DNA from: an uncultured Ruthenibacterium sp.
Lineage (GTDB): Bacteria; Bacillota; Clostridia; Oscillospirales; Ruminococcaceae
DNA: 36,764 nucleotides
Direction of reading: 5' to 3'
Assembly: GCA_944386565.1 (NCBI GenBank)
Contig: CALXBO010000020.1
Location: forward strand, 1-36,764
Shown here: piece after piece, positions 15,649 to 23,820 of the stretch
Layout: each line of letters opens with the position of its first letter
Numbering within the stretch: position 1 is the stretch's first letter
Translations under genes and position numbers: made by a program
The notes under the pieces: generated by a model
Told to the model about the DNA's origin: nothing
Seen by the model: the letters and a program-made list of their open reading frames with translations, nothing else
Databases searched by the model: none

Positions 15649-16554
15649 ATGAAGAAAGAACTGAAGGCAACGGGCGTTGTCAAGCGCTACGGGAAAAAGG
15701 AAGTGCTGCACGGCGTGGACGTGTGCATCGAACCGGGCGTCATCTACGGACTGATCGGCCGCAACGGCGCGGGAAAGACCACGCTGATGGGCATTCTCAC
15801 CGCGCAGAACACGTTCGACGAGGGCGAAGTGACATACGGCGGACAGCCCGTGTGGGAGAACCGCGCGGCGCTCGCGGAGCTGTGCTTTTCGCGCGAGATC
15901 CCCACGACGCTGCTGATGGGGCAGAACACGAGCAAGGTGCGCGACTATCTGAGCGCCGCGGCCGTGTACTATCCGCACTGGGACAAGGAGTACGCACAGC
16001 GCCTTGTGGACCGGTTCGGGCTCGACCGGAAAAAGAGCGTGAGCAAGCTGTCGAAGGGCATGCTCAGCATGCTCACCATCGTCATCGCGCTCGCGTCGCG
16101 CGCGCCGGTCACGATCCTCGACGAGCCGGTCGCCGGTCTCGACGTCGTGGCGCGCGAAGATTTTTACAAGCTCCTGCTCGACGATTACGCCGAGACGAAC
16201 CGCACGTTCATCATCTCCACGCATATCATTGAAGAGGCGGCCAACGTGTTCGAGCGCGTGCTCGTGTTGCACGACGGCAGGATGCTCGTGGACGCGCCGA
16301 CGGACGAATTCGTGCAGAGCTTCACGCTCATCACGGGCCACGAGGACGAAGTGGCCGCCGTGTGCAGTGAGCTCGGCGTCTCGCACGCCGTGCACACCGA
16401 GCGCATGGGCCGTCAGGTGCAGACGGCCGTGCGCGCCCCGCGCTCCGCGGTTCGCGCCGCCGCCGAAGGGCACGACGTGGACCTCGAGGGCATCAACCTG
16501 CAGAAGGCATTCGTCTATCTGACGCAGGCGAACGGGGAGGGAGCGGCATGCTGA
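15649..16554 (+). CDS. ABC transporter ATP-binding protein (YtrB-like)
   Basis: A nucleotide-binding subunit of 301 residues: Walker A GRNGAGKTT (about 39-47), a variant signature LSKGMLSML where LSGGQ is expected, Walker B VTILDEPVAGLD, and switch His in ISTHIIEEA. The non-canonical LSKG signature is shared by YtrB/BcrA-like subunits. A C-terminal extension of about 90 residues follows the ATPase core (from about residue 215). It overlaps the next gene by seven bases, so the two membrane proteins downstream are its likely permease partners. Substrate unknown; the YtrA-type regulator suggests a response to envelope stress. Confidence 0.93.
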   Translation: MKKELKATGVVKRYGKKEVLHGVDVCIEPGVIYGLIGRNGAGKTTLMGILTAQNTFDEGEVTYGGQPVWENRAALAELCFSREIPTTLLMGQNTSKVRDYLSAAAVYYPHWDKEYAQRLVDRFGLDRKKSVSKLSKGMLSMLTIVIALASRAPVTILDEPVAGLDVVAREDFYKLLLDDYAETNRTFIISTHIIEEAANVFERVLVLHDGRMLVDAPTDEFVQSFTLITGHEDEVAAVCSELGVSHAVHTERMGRQVQTAVRAPRSAVRAAAEGHDVDLEGINLQKAFVYLTQANGEGAAC

Positions 16555-17210
16555 AACTGACGGTTTCCCAGCTGCGCTCGCTGATTCTGGGCGCTCTGAT
16601 GATGGGAGGGTGTCTCCTGTTTACGCTTGGCGTGCGCCTGATGAGCCACGGCGAAAGCGACAGCTTTCTGTCCGGCTATGCGCTGGGGCTGATGGTGGCG
16701 TACATGGTGCTCATCCCGTTCGTGATGATGCTGACGAACGGCTCGTTCGGCGTGCGTCTGGCACTCTCGATGGGCGCGGTGCGCCGGGATCTCACCGGGC
16801 AGCTTGCCGTGATGAACGCGGTGTTCTGCGCGATGCTGCTCGCGGTGCTGGCGGTCGTGGAAGAGGCGCTGCGCCTGTGGAACGGCGGAGAACCCATCCC
16901 GGCCGTCGCGTGGGCGGGAATGCTGGGCCTCGGCCTTGTCTGCGGCGCCGTCGGTGAGGCCGCGGGGGTGCTGGGGCTGCGCTGCCCCGTGCGCGTCGTC
17001 GTTCTGGCGGTTCTCGGCACCTGCGCCGTGGGTGTGGTGCTGATCATTTACGTCGTCGCGGGCTTCATACTCAACTTCGGGCCGATGGCGCTGCTGCTCC
17101 GCGCGGGCACGGCGGCGGTCTGGGCGGCGGGGTTTGCGCTGCTGGCCGTGCTCTGGGGCATCTTCACCGCCGTGGTGCACCGCCTTGTGAAAATGACGGT
17201 CGTGAGCTGA
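16548..17210 (+). CDS. Membrane protein, probable ABC permease subunit
   Basis: A protein of 220 residues with about six hydrophobic helices (for example LILGALMMGGCLLFTLGV, ALGLMVAYMVLIPFVMML, VLGTCAVGVVLIIYVVAGFI). MGAVRRDLTGQ between helices 2 and 3 resembles the SMGRTRRDAFLS of the next protein, so the two are probably paralogous halves of one transporter. No family is recognised beyond ABC-2-like permeases. AGGGAGCGGC precedes the ATG inside the end of the ATPase gene, indicating coupling. Confidence 0.8.
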   Translation: MLKLTVSQLRSLILGALMMGGCLLFTLGVRLMSHGESDSFLSGYALGLMVAYMVLIPFVMMLTNGSFGVRLALSMGAVRRDLTGQLAVMNAVFCAMLLAVLAVVEEALRLWNGGEPIPAVAWAGMLGLGLVCGAVGEAAGVLGLRCPVRVVVLAVLGTCAVGVVLIIYVVAGFILNFGPMALLLRAGTAAVWAAGFALLAVLWGIFTAVVHRLVKMTVVS

Positions 17211-17235
17211 AAGCGGCTGGACAGGAGGCGATTGT

Positions 17236-17934
17236 ATGGTACAATATATCAAAGACGAGCTGCGGCTCGAGTGGAAGGAATATTTCGCCGTCGTGTTCGG
17301 CGTTCAGCTGGGCGCATGGCTGATCACGGAGGCCGTCGTGAGACTGCTGCTGCATGAGCCGGTGATGGCGGGCGGCGGCGCGGCCGCGGGCACGGGTCTG
17401 TTCATCGTGTTCGTCATGGCGTTCGGCCAGTGCGCGGTGCACTTCGACATGCAGATCAGCATGGGCCGCACGCGGCGCGACGCGTTTCTCTCGCTGCTTG
17501 TGTCGCAGCTTCTGCTGGGCGTGTGCTCCGTGCTGTTCAGCGGCGTGCTGTCGGGGCTGTCCGAGGGCGTCGGCGTGCTGGTCGACGGCGCGCGGCGCGG
17601 CCTGAACGTCGGGCAGATCATACTGGGGGATTACGCCGCCGTGTGCGCGGCGGGGCTTGTGTGCTGTGTCGCGTTCGGTGTGCTCGCGGGCACGCTGGTA
17701 CAGCGCTTCGGCCGCGCGGCGTTCTGGGTGCTCTATGCGGTGATGATCGTCCCGATGCTCCTCGCGGAGCACCTCATGCGCCTGTTTGCGCCCGACACGG
17801 GTGCGCTGGGCTTTGTGACGCGCGCGCTCATGCCGCTCGGCGCAGCCGGCCCGGCGGTGCTGCTCGCGGCGGGCGCGCTCGTGTTCGCGCTCGCGGGATG
17901 GCTTGTCCTGCGCCGCACGTCCGTGCGCGTGTGA
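17236..17934 (+). CDS. Membrane protein, probable second ABC permease subunit
   Basis: A protein of 232 residues with about six transmembrane helices. The shared element M(G)xxRRD with the preceding protein (here SMGRTRRDAFLSLLVSQLLL) follows the second helix in both. An ABC-2-like fold with a cytoplasmic N-terminus (YIKDELRLEWKEY) is likely. AGGAGG lies eight bases before the ATG. Together with the ATPase upstream it would make a heteromeric ABC exporter or bacitracin-type detoxification module; the substrate is not visible. Confidence 0.8.
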   Translation: MVQYIKDELRLEWKEYFAVVFGVQLGAWLITEAVVRLLLHEPVMAGGGAAAGTGLFIVFVMAFGQCAVHFDMQISMGRTRRDAFLSLLVSQLLLGVCSVLFSGVLSGLSEGVGVLVDGARRGLNVGQIILGDYAAVCAAGLVCCVAFGVLAGTLVQRFGRAAFWVLYAVMIVPMLLAEHLMRLFAPDTGALGFVTRALMPLGAAGPAVLLAAGALVFALAGWLVLRRTSVRV

Positions 17935-17968
17935 CGCGTCCAATCTGAGAAAGAGAAGGTACTTGCTC

Positions 17969-18868
17969 ATGCAGGAGACTCAACCGGACCTCCGCCGGGT
18001 GCTCAACCGGACGGGGCTGGCGTTCGCACTGTTTTTCGTTCTGTATCAGACGGTCCCGACCGTGCTGTCGGCGCTGCTGTCTGCCATCGCGCCCGGTGCG
18101 GCGAACAGCCAGATCGTGCAGGCGCTTTTGTCAACGCTGCCGGGCTACATTGTGGGCCTGCCCGCCGTGTGGCTCGTGCTGCGCACCGCGCGCACGCCGT
18201 GTCCGGAGCAAACGAAATCCGACCTCACGGCGGCGGAATTCGCCGGACTTGCCGTCGTGTGCATCGGGGCGGTGTTCGTGTTCAATCTCGTGGGCAACGG
18301 CATCAACCTGCTGGTCTCGCTCATCAAGGGCTCCGCCGCGGCGAACCTCATCAACACCGTGCTGGTGTTCGACACGCCGGTGCTTGCGCTGATGACGGTC
18401 GTCATCGCGCCCGTCGCGGAGGAATTCCTGTACCGCAAGGTGCTGTGGCGCTGGGTGGGTGCGCTCGGCGTGCGCGTGTACGTGTTCACCAGCGCGGCGC
18501 TGTTCATGCTCGCGCACGGCAATGTGGTGCAGTACCCGTACACGTTTGTGCTCGGCCTGATCTTCGCCGCCGTCTACGCCAAAACGGGGCGGCTGGTGTA
18601 TCCGGTCGCGCTTCACATGACCGTCAACTTTATCGGCGGTGTGATGGCGAGTCTCGCCCAGACGAACGCCGTGCTGGCGGGCGTGCTGGGATGGATCTAC
18701 CTCGTGTGCACGGCCGCGGCCGTCGGGCTGTGTGTGCGGCACCGCGATTTCTTCGAGATGCCGGACGCGCCGGAGCACGCGCTGCATGACGCGATGCACT
18801 GTCCGGGGATGCTGCTGTGCACGGCGGTGTCGCTCGCAATGGCGGCCTTTATCATTATCTTCCTGTAA
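17969..18868 (+). CDS. CPBP family intramembrane metalloprotease
   Basis: A membrane protein of 299 residues with about eight helices and the three CPBP (Abi/CAAX protease and bacteriocin processing) motifs: EExxxR in APVAEEFLYRKV, FxxxH in ALFMLAHGN and HxxxN in LHMTVNFIG. Members cleave substrates within the membrane, and bacterial ones have been linked to bacteriocin maturation and self-immunity. The position at the end of a GntR-ABC operon fits a peptide-resistance module. The start is the ATG at 17969 after AGAAGG; a longer open frame beginning at 17903 lies inside the permease gene and was discarded. Confidence 0.9.
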   Translation: MQETQPDLRRVLNRTGLAFALFFVLYQTVPTVLSALLSAIAPGAANSQIVQALLSTLPGYIVGLPAVWLVLRTARTPCPEQTKSDLTAAEFAGLAVVCIGAVFVFNLVGNGINLLVSLIKGSAAANLINTVLVFDTPVLALMTVVIAPVAEEFLYRKVLWRWVGALGVRVYVFTSAALFMLAHGNVVQYPYTFVLGLIFAAVYAKTGRLVYPVALHMTVNFIGGVMASLAQTNAVLAGVLGWIYLVCTAAAVGLCVRHRDFFEMPDAPEHALHDAMHCPGMLLCTAVSLAMAAFIIIFL

Positions 18869-18877
18869 ACAAAAGAG

Positions 18878-18910
18878 AGCGCCGGGACCGTGAAGGTCCC
18901 GGCGCTTTTG
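18878..18910. terminator. Terminator between convergent CPBP and anti-sigma genes
   Basis: Perfect 12-bp stem AGCGCCGGGACC/GGTCCCGGCGCT with loop GTGAA and a TTTT tail on the plus strand; AAAAGAG on the left gives a weaker tail on the minus strand. Confidence 0.88.
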
Positions 18911-18914
18911 AATT

Positions 18915-19970
18915 TTACTGCTGTACGGCGCTCACAAGAACGGATGTTTCGCCGCCTGTTTCCGAGGAAAAGCAGAACAGATAGTGGGGGACGAGAGCGC
19001 CGCTGCCGTTGTCCGCATAGCACAGCGCGCGGTGCGTTTCCGCGCCGTCCCCGCCTTCGGCGAGCGCCTCTTCGCGCGCTTCGTCCTCGCTGCGCAGGGC
19101 GAGCTCCGTCCCTTCTGTGAGACGCGGCGCGGCGCTCAGCGAAAGCACCGTGCCGTCCTGCGCGAGCGTCGCCGTCACGGCCGTCCGCGTGTAGGCCAGC
19201 AGCGACGCGGCGGCGCCGGAATCCTCCGCCGTCCAGAGCCGCACTTCGCGCGCCCCGTCCGCGGACTCGTTTTCGGCGCTGTACGTCTCGCCGCCGTTGC
19301 CGCGCGAGGCCGACCACTGCGCCAGCGCGCCGGATGCGTCTTCATAAGCGAGCCCGGCCTCCGACGTCAGCGACAGTTCGATGCCGGACGAGCCCGCCCA
19401 GACGGCGTACACCGCCCCGCCGGCGACGGCTTCGCCGCTCAGCCAGCTGTCTTCCTGCTGTGTGACCGTGAGCGTCAGGCCCAGCGCATCCGTCAGGTTC
19501 CGCACGTCGTTCTCAAGGCCGGACGTGTCCGGTTCAAGCAGCGGGAGCGCACCGGGCAGCTCGTCCGCGGCGAGGTCCAGCGTCGGGTTCCCGAGCGCAT
19601 CCGCCGGCGCGTCGGCGAGGGTGGCCGACACTTCGGATTGGTTCATGCGCCCCTGTGCTTCGGGCGCAGCGTCGAACGCCATCTGCGGCGCGACGTCCTG
19701 CGTTTCCTCGGGGGCTGCCGCGGCGGCGTACTGCTGCGCCGTTCCGTTCGTGCTGAGCGATGCGCCGCCGATGCGCCCCAGAAAAACGGGAGCCGCCAGC
19801 GCCAGCACGGCCGCCGCAGCCGCCGCCGTCAGACCGGCGCGGACGGGGAAGCGGCGGGTCTTCGCGCGGGGAGCGGTCTCCTCGGCCTCCATCGCGGCAA
19901 CCAGTTTTGCTTTCAGCTCCGGCGATGCGGAGACCTTGCCCATGGCGCTGCGGTATTCATCACAATGCAT
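18915..19970 (-). CDS. Candidate anti-sigma factor with one transmembrane segment
   Basis: A protein of 351 residues: a short cytoplasmic N-terminus (MHCDEYRSAMGKVSASPELKAKLVAAMEAE in two helical pieces), one membrane helix (about 43-67, AGLTAAAAAAVLALAAPVFLG) and an Ala/Asp/Glu-rich extracellular domain of about 280 residues containing two Thr/Val-rich beta segments. I recognise no domain family in the extracellular part. The role is inferred from its overlap by 11 bases with an ECF sigma gene and its topology. It lacks the zinc-binding HxxxCxxC of ZAS anti-sigma factors. The start is ATG at 19970 (nine bases after GGAG); a TTG at 19976 is the alternative. Confidence 0.75.
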   Translation of the reverse strand: MHCDEYRSAMGKVSASPELKAKLVAAMEAEETAPRAKTRRFPVRAGLTAAAAAAVLALAAPVFLGRIGGASLSTNGTAQQYAAAAAPEETQDVAPQMAFDAAPEAQGRMNQSEVSATLADAPADALGNPTLDLAADELPGALPLLEPDTSGLENDVRNLTDALGLTLTVTQQEDSWLSGEAVAGGAVYAVWAGSSGIELSLTSEAGLAYEDASGALAQWSASRGNGGETYSAENESADGAREVRLWTAEDSGAAASLLAYTRTAVTATLAQDGTVLSLSAAPRLTEGTELALRSEDEAREEALAEGGDGAETHRALCYADNGSGALVPHYLFCFSSETGGETSVLVSAVQQ

Positions 19971-20448
19971 CGTCAAAGTCTCCTTTCAAAGCGGTTTTCA
20001 GCAGCTTGCGCGCCCTCGCCATCTGCGAGAGCACCGTGTTCTGCGGGATGCCGAGAAGCTGCGCGATCTCCTTCGCACTGTACCCCTCGATATAGTATAA
20101 GTAAATAACAGTCCGGTATTTGTCGGGCAGGGCGCGCACCGCGTCCAGCACGGCCGACTCCTCGGGCGTGAACGGGACGCTGAACGATTCGTCCAGCCCC
20201 TGCGTGCGGCGCTGCCACGCGCTCTTGAAGTGATCCTTGCACTTGTTCACCGTGGTGCGCAGAAGCCACGCCTTCTGATGTTCCGCGCTCTCAAAGGACG
20301 GCTTTGTGCGCACGAGCGACAAAAACACCTCCTGCGCCACATCTTCGGCGTCGGCGGGGTTCTTCACAAGACCGTACGCCGTGCGGTACACCATGTCGGC
20401 GTACGCCTCTACGATCTCGGCCGGGTCGTGCAGCATACAGGCGGACAC
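19960..20448 (-). CDS. ECF-type RNA polymerase sigma factor
   Basis: A sigma-70 family protein of 162 residues with only regions 2 and 4. Region 2 reads YADMVYRTAYGLVKNPADAEDVAQEVFLSLV (about 14-45) followed by the HQKAWLLRTTVNKCKDH part; region 4 reads LPDKYRTVIYLYYIEGYSAKEI then the helix-turn-helix LLGIPQNTVLSQMARARKLL. It would direct RNA polymerase to a dedicated regulon once released by its membrane partner encoded downstream. The start is the GTG at 20448, eight bases after AGGAGG; a GTG at 20457 would overlap the ribosome binding site. Confidence 0.9.
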   Translation of the reverse strand: MSACMLHDPAEIVEAYADMVYRTAYGLVKNPADAEDVAQEVFLSLVRTKPSFESAEHQKAWLLRTTVNKCKDHFKSAWQRRTQGLDESFSVPFTPEESAVLDAVRALPDKYRTVIYLYYIEGYSAKEIAQLLGIPQNTVLSQMARARKLLKTALKGDFDDAL

Positions 20449-20481
20449 GGCCCTCACCTCCTCATCTGGATATACGAGACA

Positions 20482-20503
20482 GCCGCGCAGGATATTGCGC
20501 GGC
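20482..20503 (-). promoter_or_regulatory. Perfect hairpin in the sigma factor leader
   Basis: GCCGCGCA/TGCGCGGC, 8 bp with a 6-base loop, lies between the predicted transcription start and the ribosome binding site. There is no T-tract, so it is not a terminator. Confidence 0.5.
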
Positions 20504-20513
20504 GCTTGTCTTC

Positions 20514-20541
20514 ATTATAACAACGCGCGGGCCGATTGCAA
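20514..20541 (-). promoter_or_regulatory. Promoter of the ECF sigma operon
   Basis: Minus strand TTGCAA (20536-20541), 16-base spacer, TATAAT (20514-20519). It is of sigma-A type. Confidence 0.7.
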
Positions 20542-20553
20542 CCGCGCGGGGCG

Positions 20554-20589
20554 AAAAAAGGGGCGGAGCCAGGCGCTCCGCCCCTTTTT
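20554..20589 (-). terminator. Terminator of the M23 peptidase pair
   Basis: Perfect 10-bp stem GGGGCGGAGC/GCTCCGCCCC with a 5-base loop; minus strand followed by TTTTTT, plus strand by TTTTT. The sigma operon promoter begins 13 bases beyond it. Confidence 0.92.
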
Positions 20590-20596
20590 CGGAAAC

Positions 20597-22318
20597 TCAG
20601 AAATAATTCATCGGGTTCGTCAGCGAGCCGTTCACCGTCACCTCGAGGTGGCAGTGGTTGCCCGACGAGTAGCCCGTGCTGCCCACGGTGGCGATCAGCT
20701 GGCCGCGCGCGACGTTCGTGCCCGCGCCCACAAGCAGCGACGAGCAGTGCGCGTAGCGCGTCGTCATGCCGTTGCCGTGGTCGATCAGCACATAGTTGCC
20801 CCAGCTGCTGTGCCAGCCGGCCTCGATGACCGTGCCGGAGTCACACGCGTAGATGGGGGTGCCCGCGGGCGCGCAGATGTCTGTGCCGCGGTGGCCGCCC
20901 TGACCGAACTTCGTGGTGATGTAGGAATAATTCGGAACGGGGAACGACAGAACGCCGGAGCCCACCTGACCGGAGAACTCCACGTAGCCCGGGCGCTCCT
21001 TGGTGCCGATCTCAACGATCTTGTCCTGCGCGGGCGTCGTGACCGTCTCCGACAGGATGCGCGTCTCCACGACGACGCCGTCCACCGTCACGATGTCGGC
21101 CGTCACTTCCTTCTCGCCGTTGATGCCGCGCTGGACGGTGCGCTGCGAACCCTTGTACAGTTCATCCGTCTCCTGCTCGATCGTGTTGTACTCGATCGTC
21201 TCGGTGTACGTCTCGGTGCGGATGAGTTTTGTCTGATACAGCCCCGACTGCTCCATCGCGGTGTTGATGGCGGAGAAGTCGCCGATCGAAGACGTGAAGT
21301 AGATACCCGGCACGAGCGTGATCTCGCGCACGAACTCGGCGCGCGCGCCGTCGCCGTCCGCCGCGGCGGCCGTCTCCAGACGCTGCGTCAGCAGCGTGTT
21401 CAGGTCGTTGTACGTCTCGGTGCAAACGCCCATCAGCGTGCCGTCCACGTAGATGCCCGTGGCCTCCTGGATCTTCTCGCTGCTCGTCTCGATCAGCCGG
21501 TTCGCGATCGTCGAGGCGTCCGCGCACGCGGCCGTGTTGACGCTCGCCAGCTTGAAGGTCGGCAGCGCCGACCACTCCTCGTCCGAGTCGGCCGCGATGA
21601 TGCGGCTCTTGATCAGCTGCTGCGCATTCTCCCACACCGTCTCGTTCGCGACGTAGCCGAGGAACGTGCCCTCATACGTCACCGACAGCGAGTACTCGGT
21701 GCTCACCACGGAGTGCACCGTGAACAGGAACGCCGCGGCCGCCGCAATGGGCAGAAGATAGCTCAGCGCGGAAAAGATCAGGCGGTGGTAGATGCGCACG
21801 CCGCGCTTGACGTACGCGATGCCCGCGGCCTTCGGGCGTTCCTCGCCCTCCTCGCGCGCCGTCTGCACGGCCTGCCGCGCGTGGGAGAGCCCGACGGCCA
21901 GCCGGACGACGGGTTCGACGAAATCGTGCTGCAATCCGAGCAAAAACCGGTGCGCCGCCGTCAGGCCCGCGCGGCCGAACAGCATCACGCCGAATACGAT
22001 CCAGTGCACAAACCGGTGCAAGAAGCGCATCAAAAGCACAAACAGATATTCCGTCTGCTGGCCCAGGCGGTACAGCATCTGGCCGATCGCGTTGAACAGT
22101 ACGCGCCGGGGCACGCGGCGGTCCGCACGGCGCAGCTCCACGATGGCGGAGTCGTTCTCTGCGCGCTGCATCGCGCCCGCGAACTTCAAAAGCGCGTCGT
22201 TCAGGCGTCTGCGCAGCGTGCGGCGCGCGGCGGGCTGTTTGCCGGTGCCGGCCGCTTTTTCACTGCCGGCGCCGGGCGTTTCCCGCTCGGGACCCGCGCC
22301 CTGTATCTGGTCGGACAT
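20597..22318 (-). CDS. Membrane-anchored G5 and M23 domain peptidoglycan endopeptidase
   Basis: A protein of 573 residues. A cytoplasmic basic N-terminus (to about 75), a long amphipathic/hydrophobic stretch (about 80-130) and a clear transmembrane helix (about 183-207) come first. An extracellular part follows with a G5-like domain (about 390-465; TETIEYNTIEQETDELYKG, then QRGINGEKEVTADIVTVDG) and the M23 (LytM) peptidase domain (about 478-570). Zinc ligands are visible in GGHRGTDICAP and in the HxH of GNHCHLEV. G5 domains bind cell-wall glycans, so it should cut peptide crosslinks next to the membrane. The 33-base gap behind another M23 gene implies one operon. The long pre-helix region is unusual for such enzymes. 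Confidence 0.92.
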   Translation of the reverse strand: MSDQIQGAGPERETPGAGSEKAAGTGKQPAARRTLRRRLNDALLKFAGAMQRAENDSAIVELRRADRRVPRRVLFNAIGQMLYRLGQQTEYLFVLLMRFLHRFVHWIVFGVMLFGRAGLTAAHRFLLGLQHDFVEPVVRLAVGLSHARQAVQTAREEGEERPKAAGIAYVKRGVRIYHRLIFSALSYLLPIAAAAAFLFTVHSVVSTEYSLSVTYEGTFLGYVANETVWENAQQLIKSRIIAADSDEEWSALPTFKLASVNTAACADASTIANRLIETSSEKIQEATGIYVDGTLMGVCTETYNDLNTLLTQRLETAAAADGDGARAEFVREITLVPGIYFTSSIGDFSAINTAMEQSGLYQTKLIRTETYTETIEYNTIEQETDELYKGSQRTVQRGINGEKEVTADIVTVDGVVVETRILSETVTTPAQDKIVEIGTKERPGYVEFSGQVGSGVLSFPVPNYSYITTKFGQGGHRGTDICAPAGTPIYACDSGTVIEAGWHSSWGNYVLIDHGNGMTTRYAHCSSLLVGAGTNVARGQLIATVGSTGYSSGNHCHLEVTVNGSLTNPMNYF

Positions 22319-22351
22319 TCGTCCGCCTCCCTTCGAAATTTGCTGTGGCCG

Positions 22352-23608
22352 TCACTTCACGGCCGCCGACGACCCGTTCACCAGTTTGGCGGGGTCGACG
22401 CTCTGATTTCCCACGCGCACTTCAAAGTGCACGTGCGGTTTTTCGGTGTATCCCGCGATGCCCGAGACGCCCACCTGCGTGCCCTGCGCGACCATGTCGT
22501 TCACGCTGCACGTCACCTCCGCGAGGTGGAACAGGTAGCTCTTGATGCCCGCGCCGTGTTCGATGACGACGGTGCCGCCCGTGCGGTCAAGCCATCCGGC
22601 GTACACCACGCGCCCGGCCGCCGGGGCCGTCACGGGCGTGTTGATGGACACCGACAGGTCGATGCCCGTGTGGCGCGACTCTTCGCCCGTCGCGCCGTCG
22701 GTGACGAACGCCCCGTACGGTACGGTCGCGACGCCCGTGGCCACGGGCCACTTCCACTGGCCGTCGAAATACAGCTCGCCGTCGTGGATGCCGTACACAC
22801 CGTACATCGCGTCGTTGAATGCTTTCAGAGCGGCCGCCGAGCCCGCGGCGGACTGCTTCATCGCGTCCGACAGCGTCTCCGTCACCTTCTCGAACGACGC
22901 GCCCGACACCGTGACGGCCAGCGTCCCGGTCGTGTCGCCGCACGTCACCGTCACGGGCCACTCGCCGCCGCTCTTGTTGTAGTGCACGCCCAGCAGCGCT
23001 TCGTATCCCGTGTCGGTCGGCACGAAGTACGCGGGCGAGAGTTCCGTTTCGATCGTCGGCACGCTGCCGTCGAGGATGCCCTCCACGCGCACGACCACCA
23101 CGTCGCCCTGAAGCGCGGACGCGGGCTCGACCGTGATCTGCGGCACGGCCTTGAGCGTGAATTCCGCCTCAAACACATACGTCCCGTGCGGGCCGTTCGC
23201 CCGCTTCGGCGTGACCTGCGCCGTCACGCGCAGCGTGTAAGTCCCGTTTGCGGGGAGCGTCAGCACACCGCTGCCGGACACCGACGCGACGGACTGCCCG
23301 TCCAGAAACGCCTCGGCGGAAACGACGTCCGCCCCCGTGACGGCGAGCTCCGGAACGGCTGTTCCGATCGTGCCCAGCTGCATCACGCCGCCCTGCGTCT
23401 CGTCCGTGCGTTCGAACAAATCGCCCAGAACGGGCGTTGTCCACGTCACGGAGGGGCTTTTCAGCTCCGCGCCGGCGAACGATGCCGTCACCTGCGACGG
23501 CTCGGGCGCGGCCATGCGGTACATGAGATACAACGCGCCGCCCAGAACGGCGCACAGAAACAGGAGCACCATCAGCACCCAGACGAAAAATTTCGCGATG
23601 CGTCCCAT
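22352..23608 (-). CDS. Membrane-anchored M23 family metallopeptidase
   Basis: A protein of 418 residues: N-terminal membrane anchor (about 6-28, FFVWVLMVLLFLCAVLGGALYL), a beta-rich region with Ig-like features (about 45-255), a linker helix, and the C-terminal M23 domain (about 300-418). The zinc ligands are His in SRHTGIDLSV and the HxH of KPHVHFEVR. It has no G5 or LysM domain. It probably cleaves peptidoglycan crosslinks or activates amidases. The start at 23608 has GGGGAGG eight bases upstream; the frame continues far upstream without a second good start, and that extension was rejected because it crosses the promoter. Confidence 0.9.
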   Translation of the reverse strand: MGRIAKFFVWVLMVLLFLCAVLGGALYLMYRMAAPEPSQVTASFAGAELKSPSVTWTTPVLGDLFERTDETQGGVMQLGTIGTAVPELAVTGADVVSAEAFLDGQSVASVSGSGVLTLPANGTYTLRVTAQVTPKRANGPHGTYVFEAEFTLKAVPQITVEPASALQGDVVVVRVEGILDGSVPTIETELSPAYFVPTDTGYEALLGVHYNKSGGEWPVTVTCGDTTGTLAVTVSGASFEKVTETLSDAMKQSAAGSAAALKAFNDAMYGVYGIHDGELYFDGQWKWPVATGVATVPYGAFVTDGATGEESRHTGIDLSVSINTPVTAPAAGRVVYAGWLDRTGGTVVIEHGAGIKSYLFHLAEVTCSVNDMVAQGTQVGVSGIAGYTEKPHVHFEVRVGNQSVDPAKLVNGSSAAVK

Positions 23609-23666
23609 GACGCGCACCTCCCCTCGCGCGCGGAAACGCCGCAGCGCGGTTCTTACAATCTTCTTT

Positions 23667-23695
23667 ATTCTACCACATCGGGCTGCAAAGCGCAA
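23667..23695 (-). promoter_or_regulatory. Promoter of the M23 peptidase operon
   Basis: Minus strand TTGCGC (23690-23695), 17-base spacer, TAGAAT (23667-23672). Confidence 0.6.
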
Positions 23696-23754
23696 ATCAG
23701 GCCGTGTGTGCGGCGCTCGGATGTGAAAATGTGTGCGTCCGGAATGAAAAAAGA

Positions 23755-23782
23755 TGCACAATTTGTCACAGTATGCTATACT
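23755..23782 (+). promoter_or_regulatory. Extended -10 promoter of the pheA-aro operon
   Basis: TATACT (23777-23782) preceded by TGC, an extended -10 element; the -35 (TGCACA, 23755-23760) is poor. The leader is only about 30 bases, too short for a T-box or attenuator. Confidence 0.6.
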
Positions 23783-23820
23783 AATATCCGAATAACCTTC
23801 AGTCAGGGGGAGGAAACACG

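Noticed and set aside
16548..17934. CcmC or other named permease families for the two membrane proteins
   Set aside because: Only hydrophobicity and the shared RRD motif are visible; no family-specific motif supports a named assignment.
23609..23820. T-box or Phe attenuator ahead of pheA
   Set aside because: The predicted leader is about 30 bases and contains no terminator hairpin, Phe-rich leader peptide or T-box sequence.
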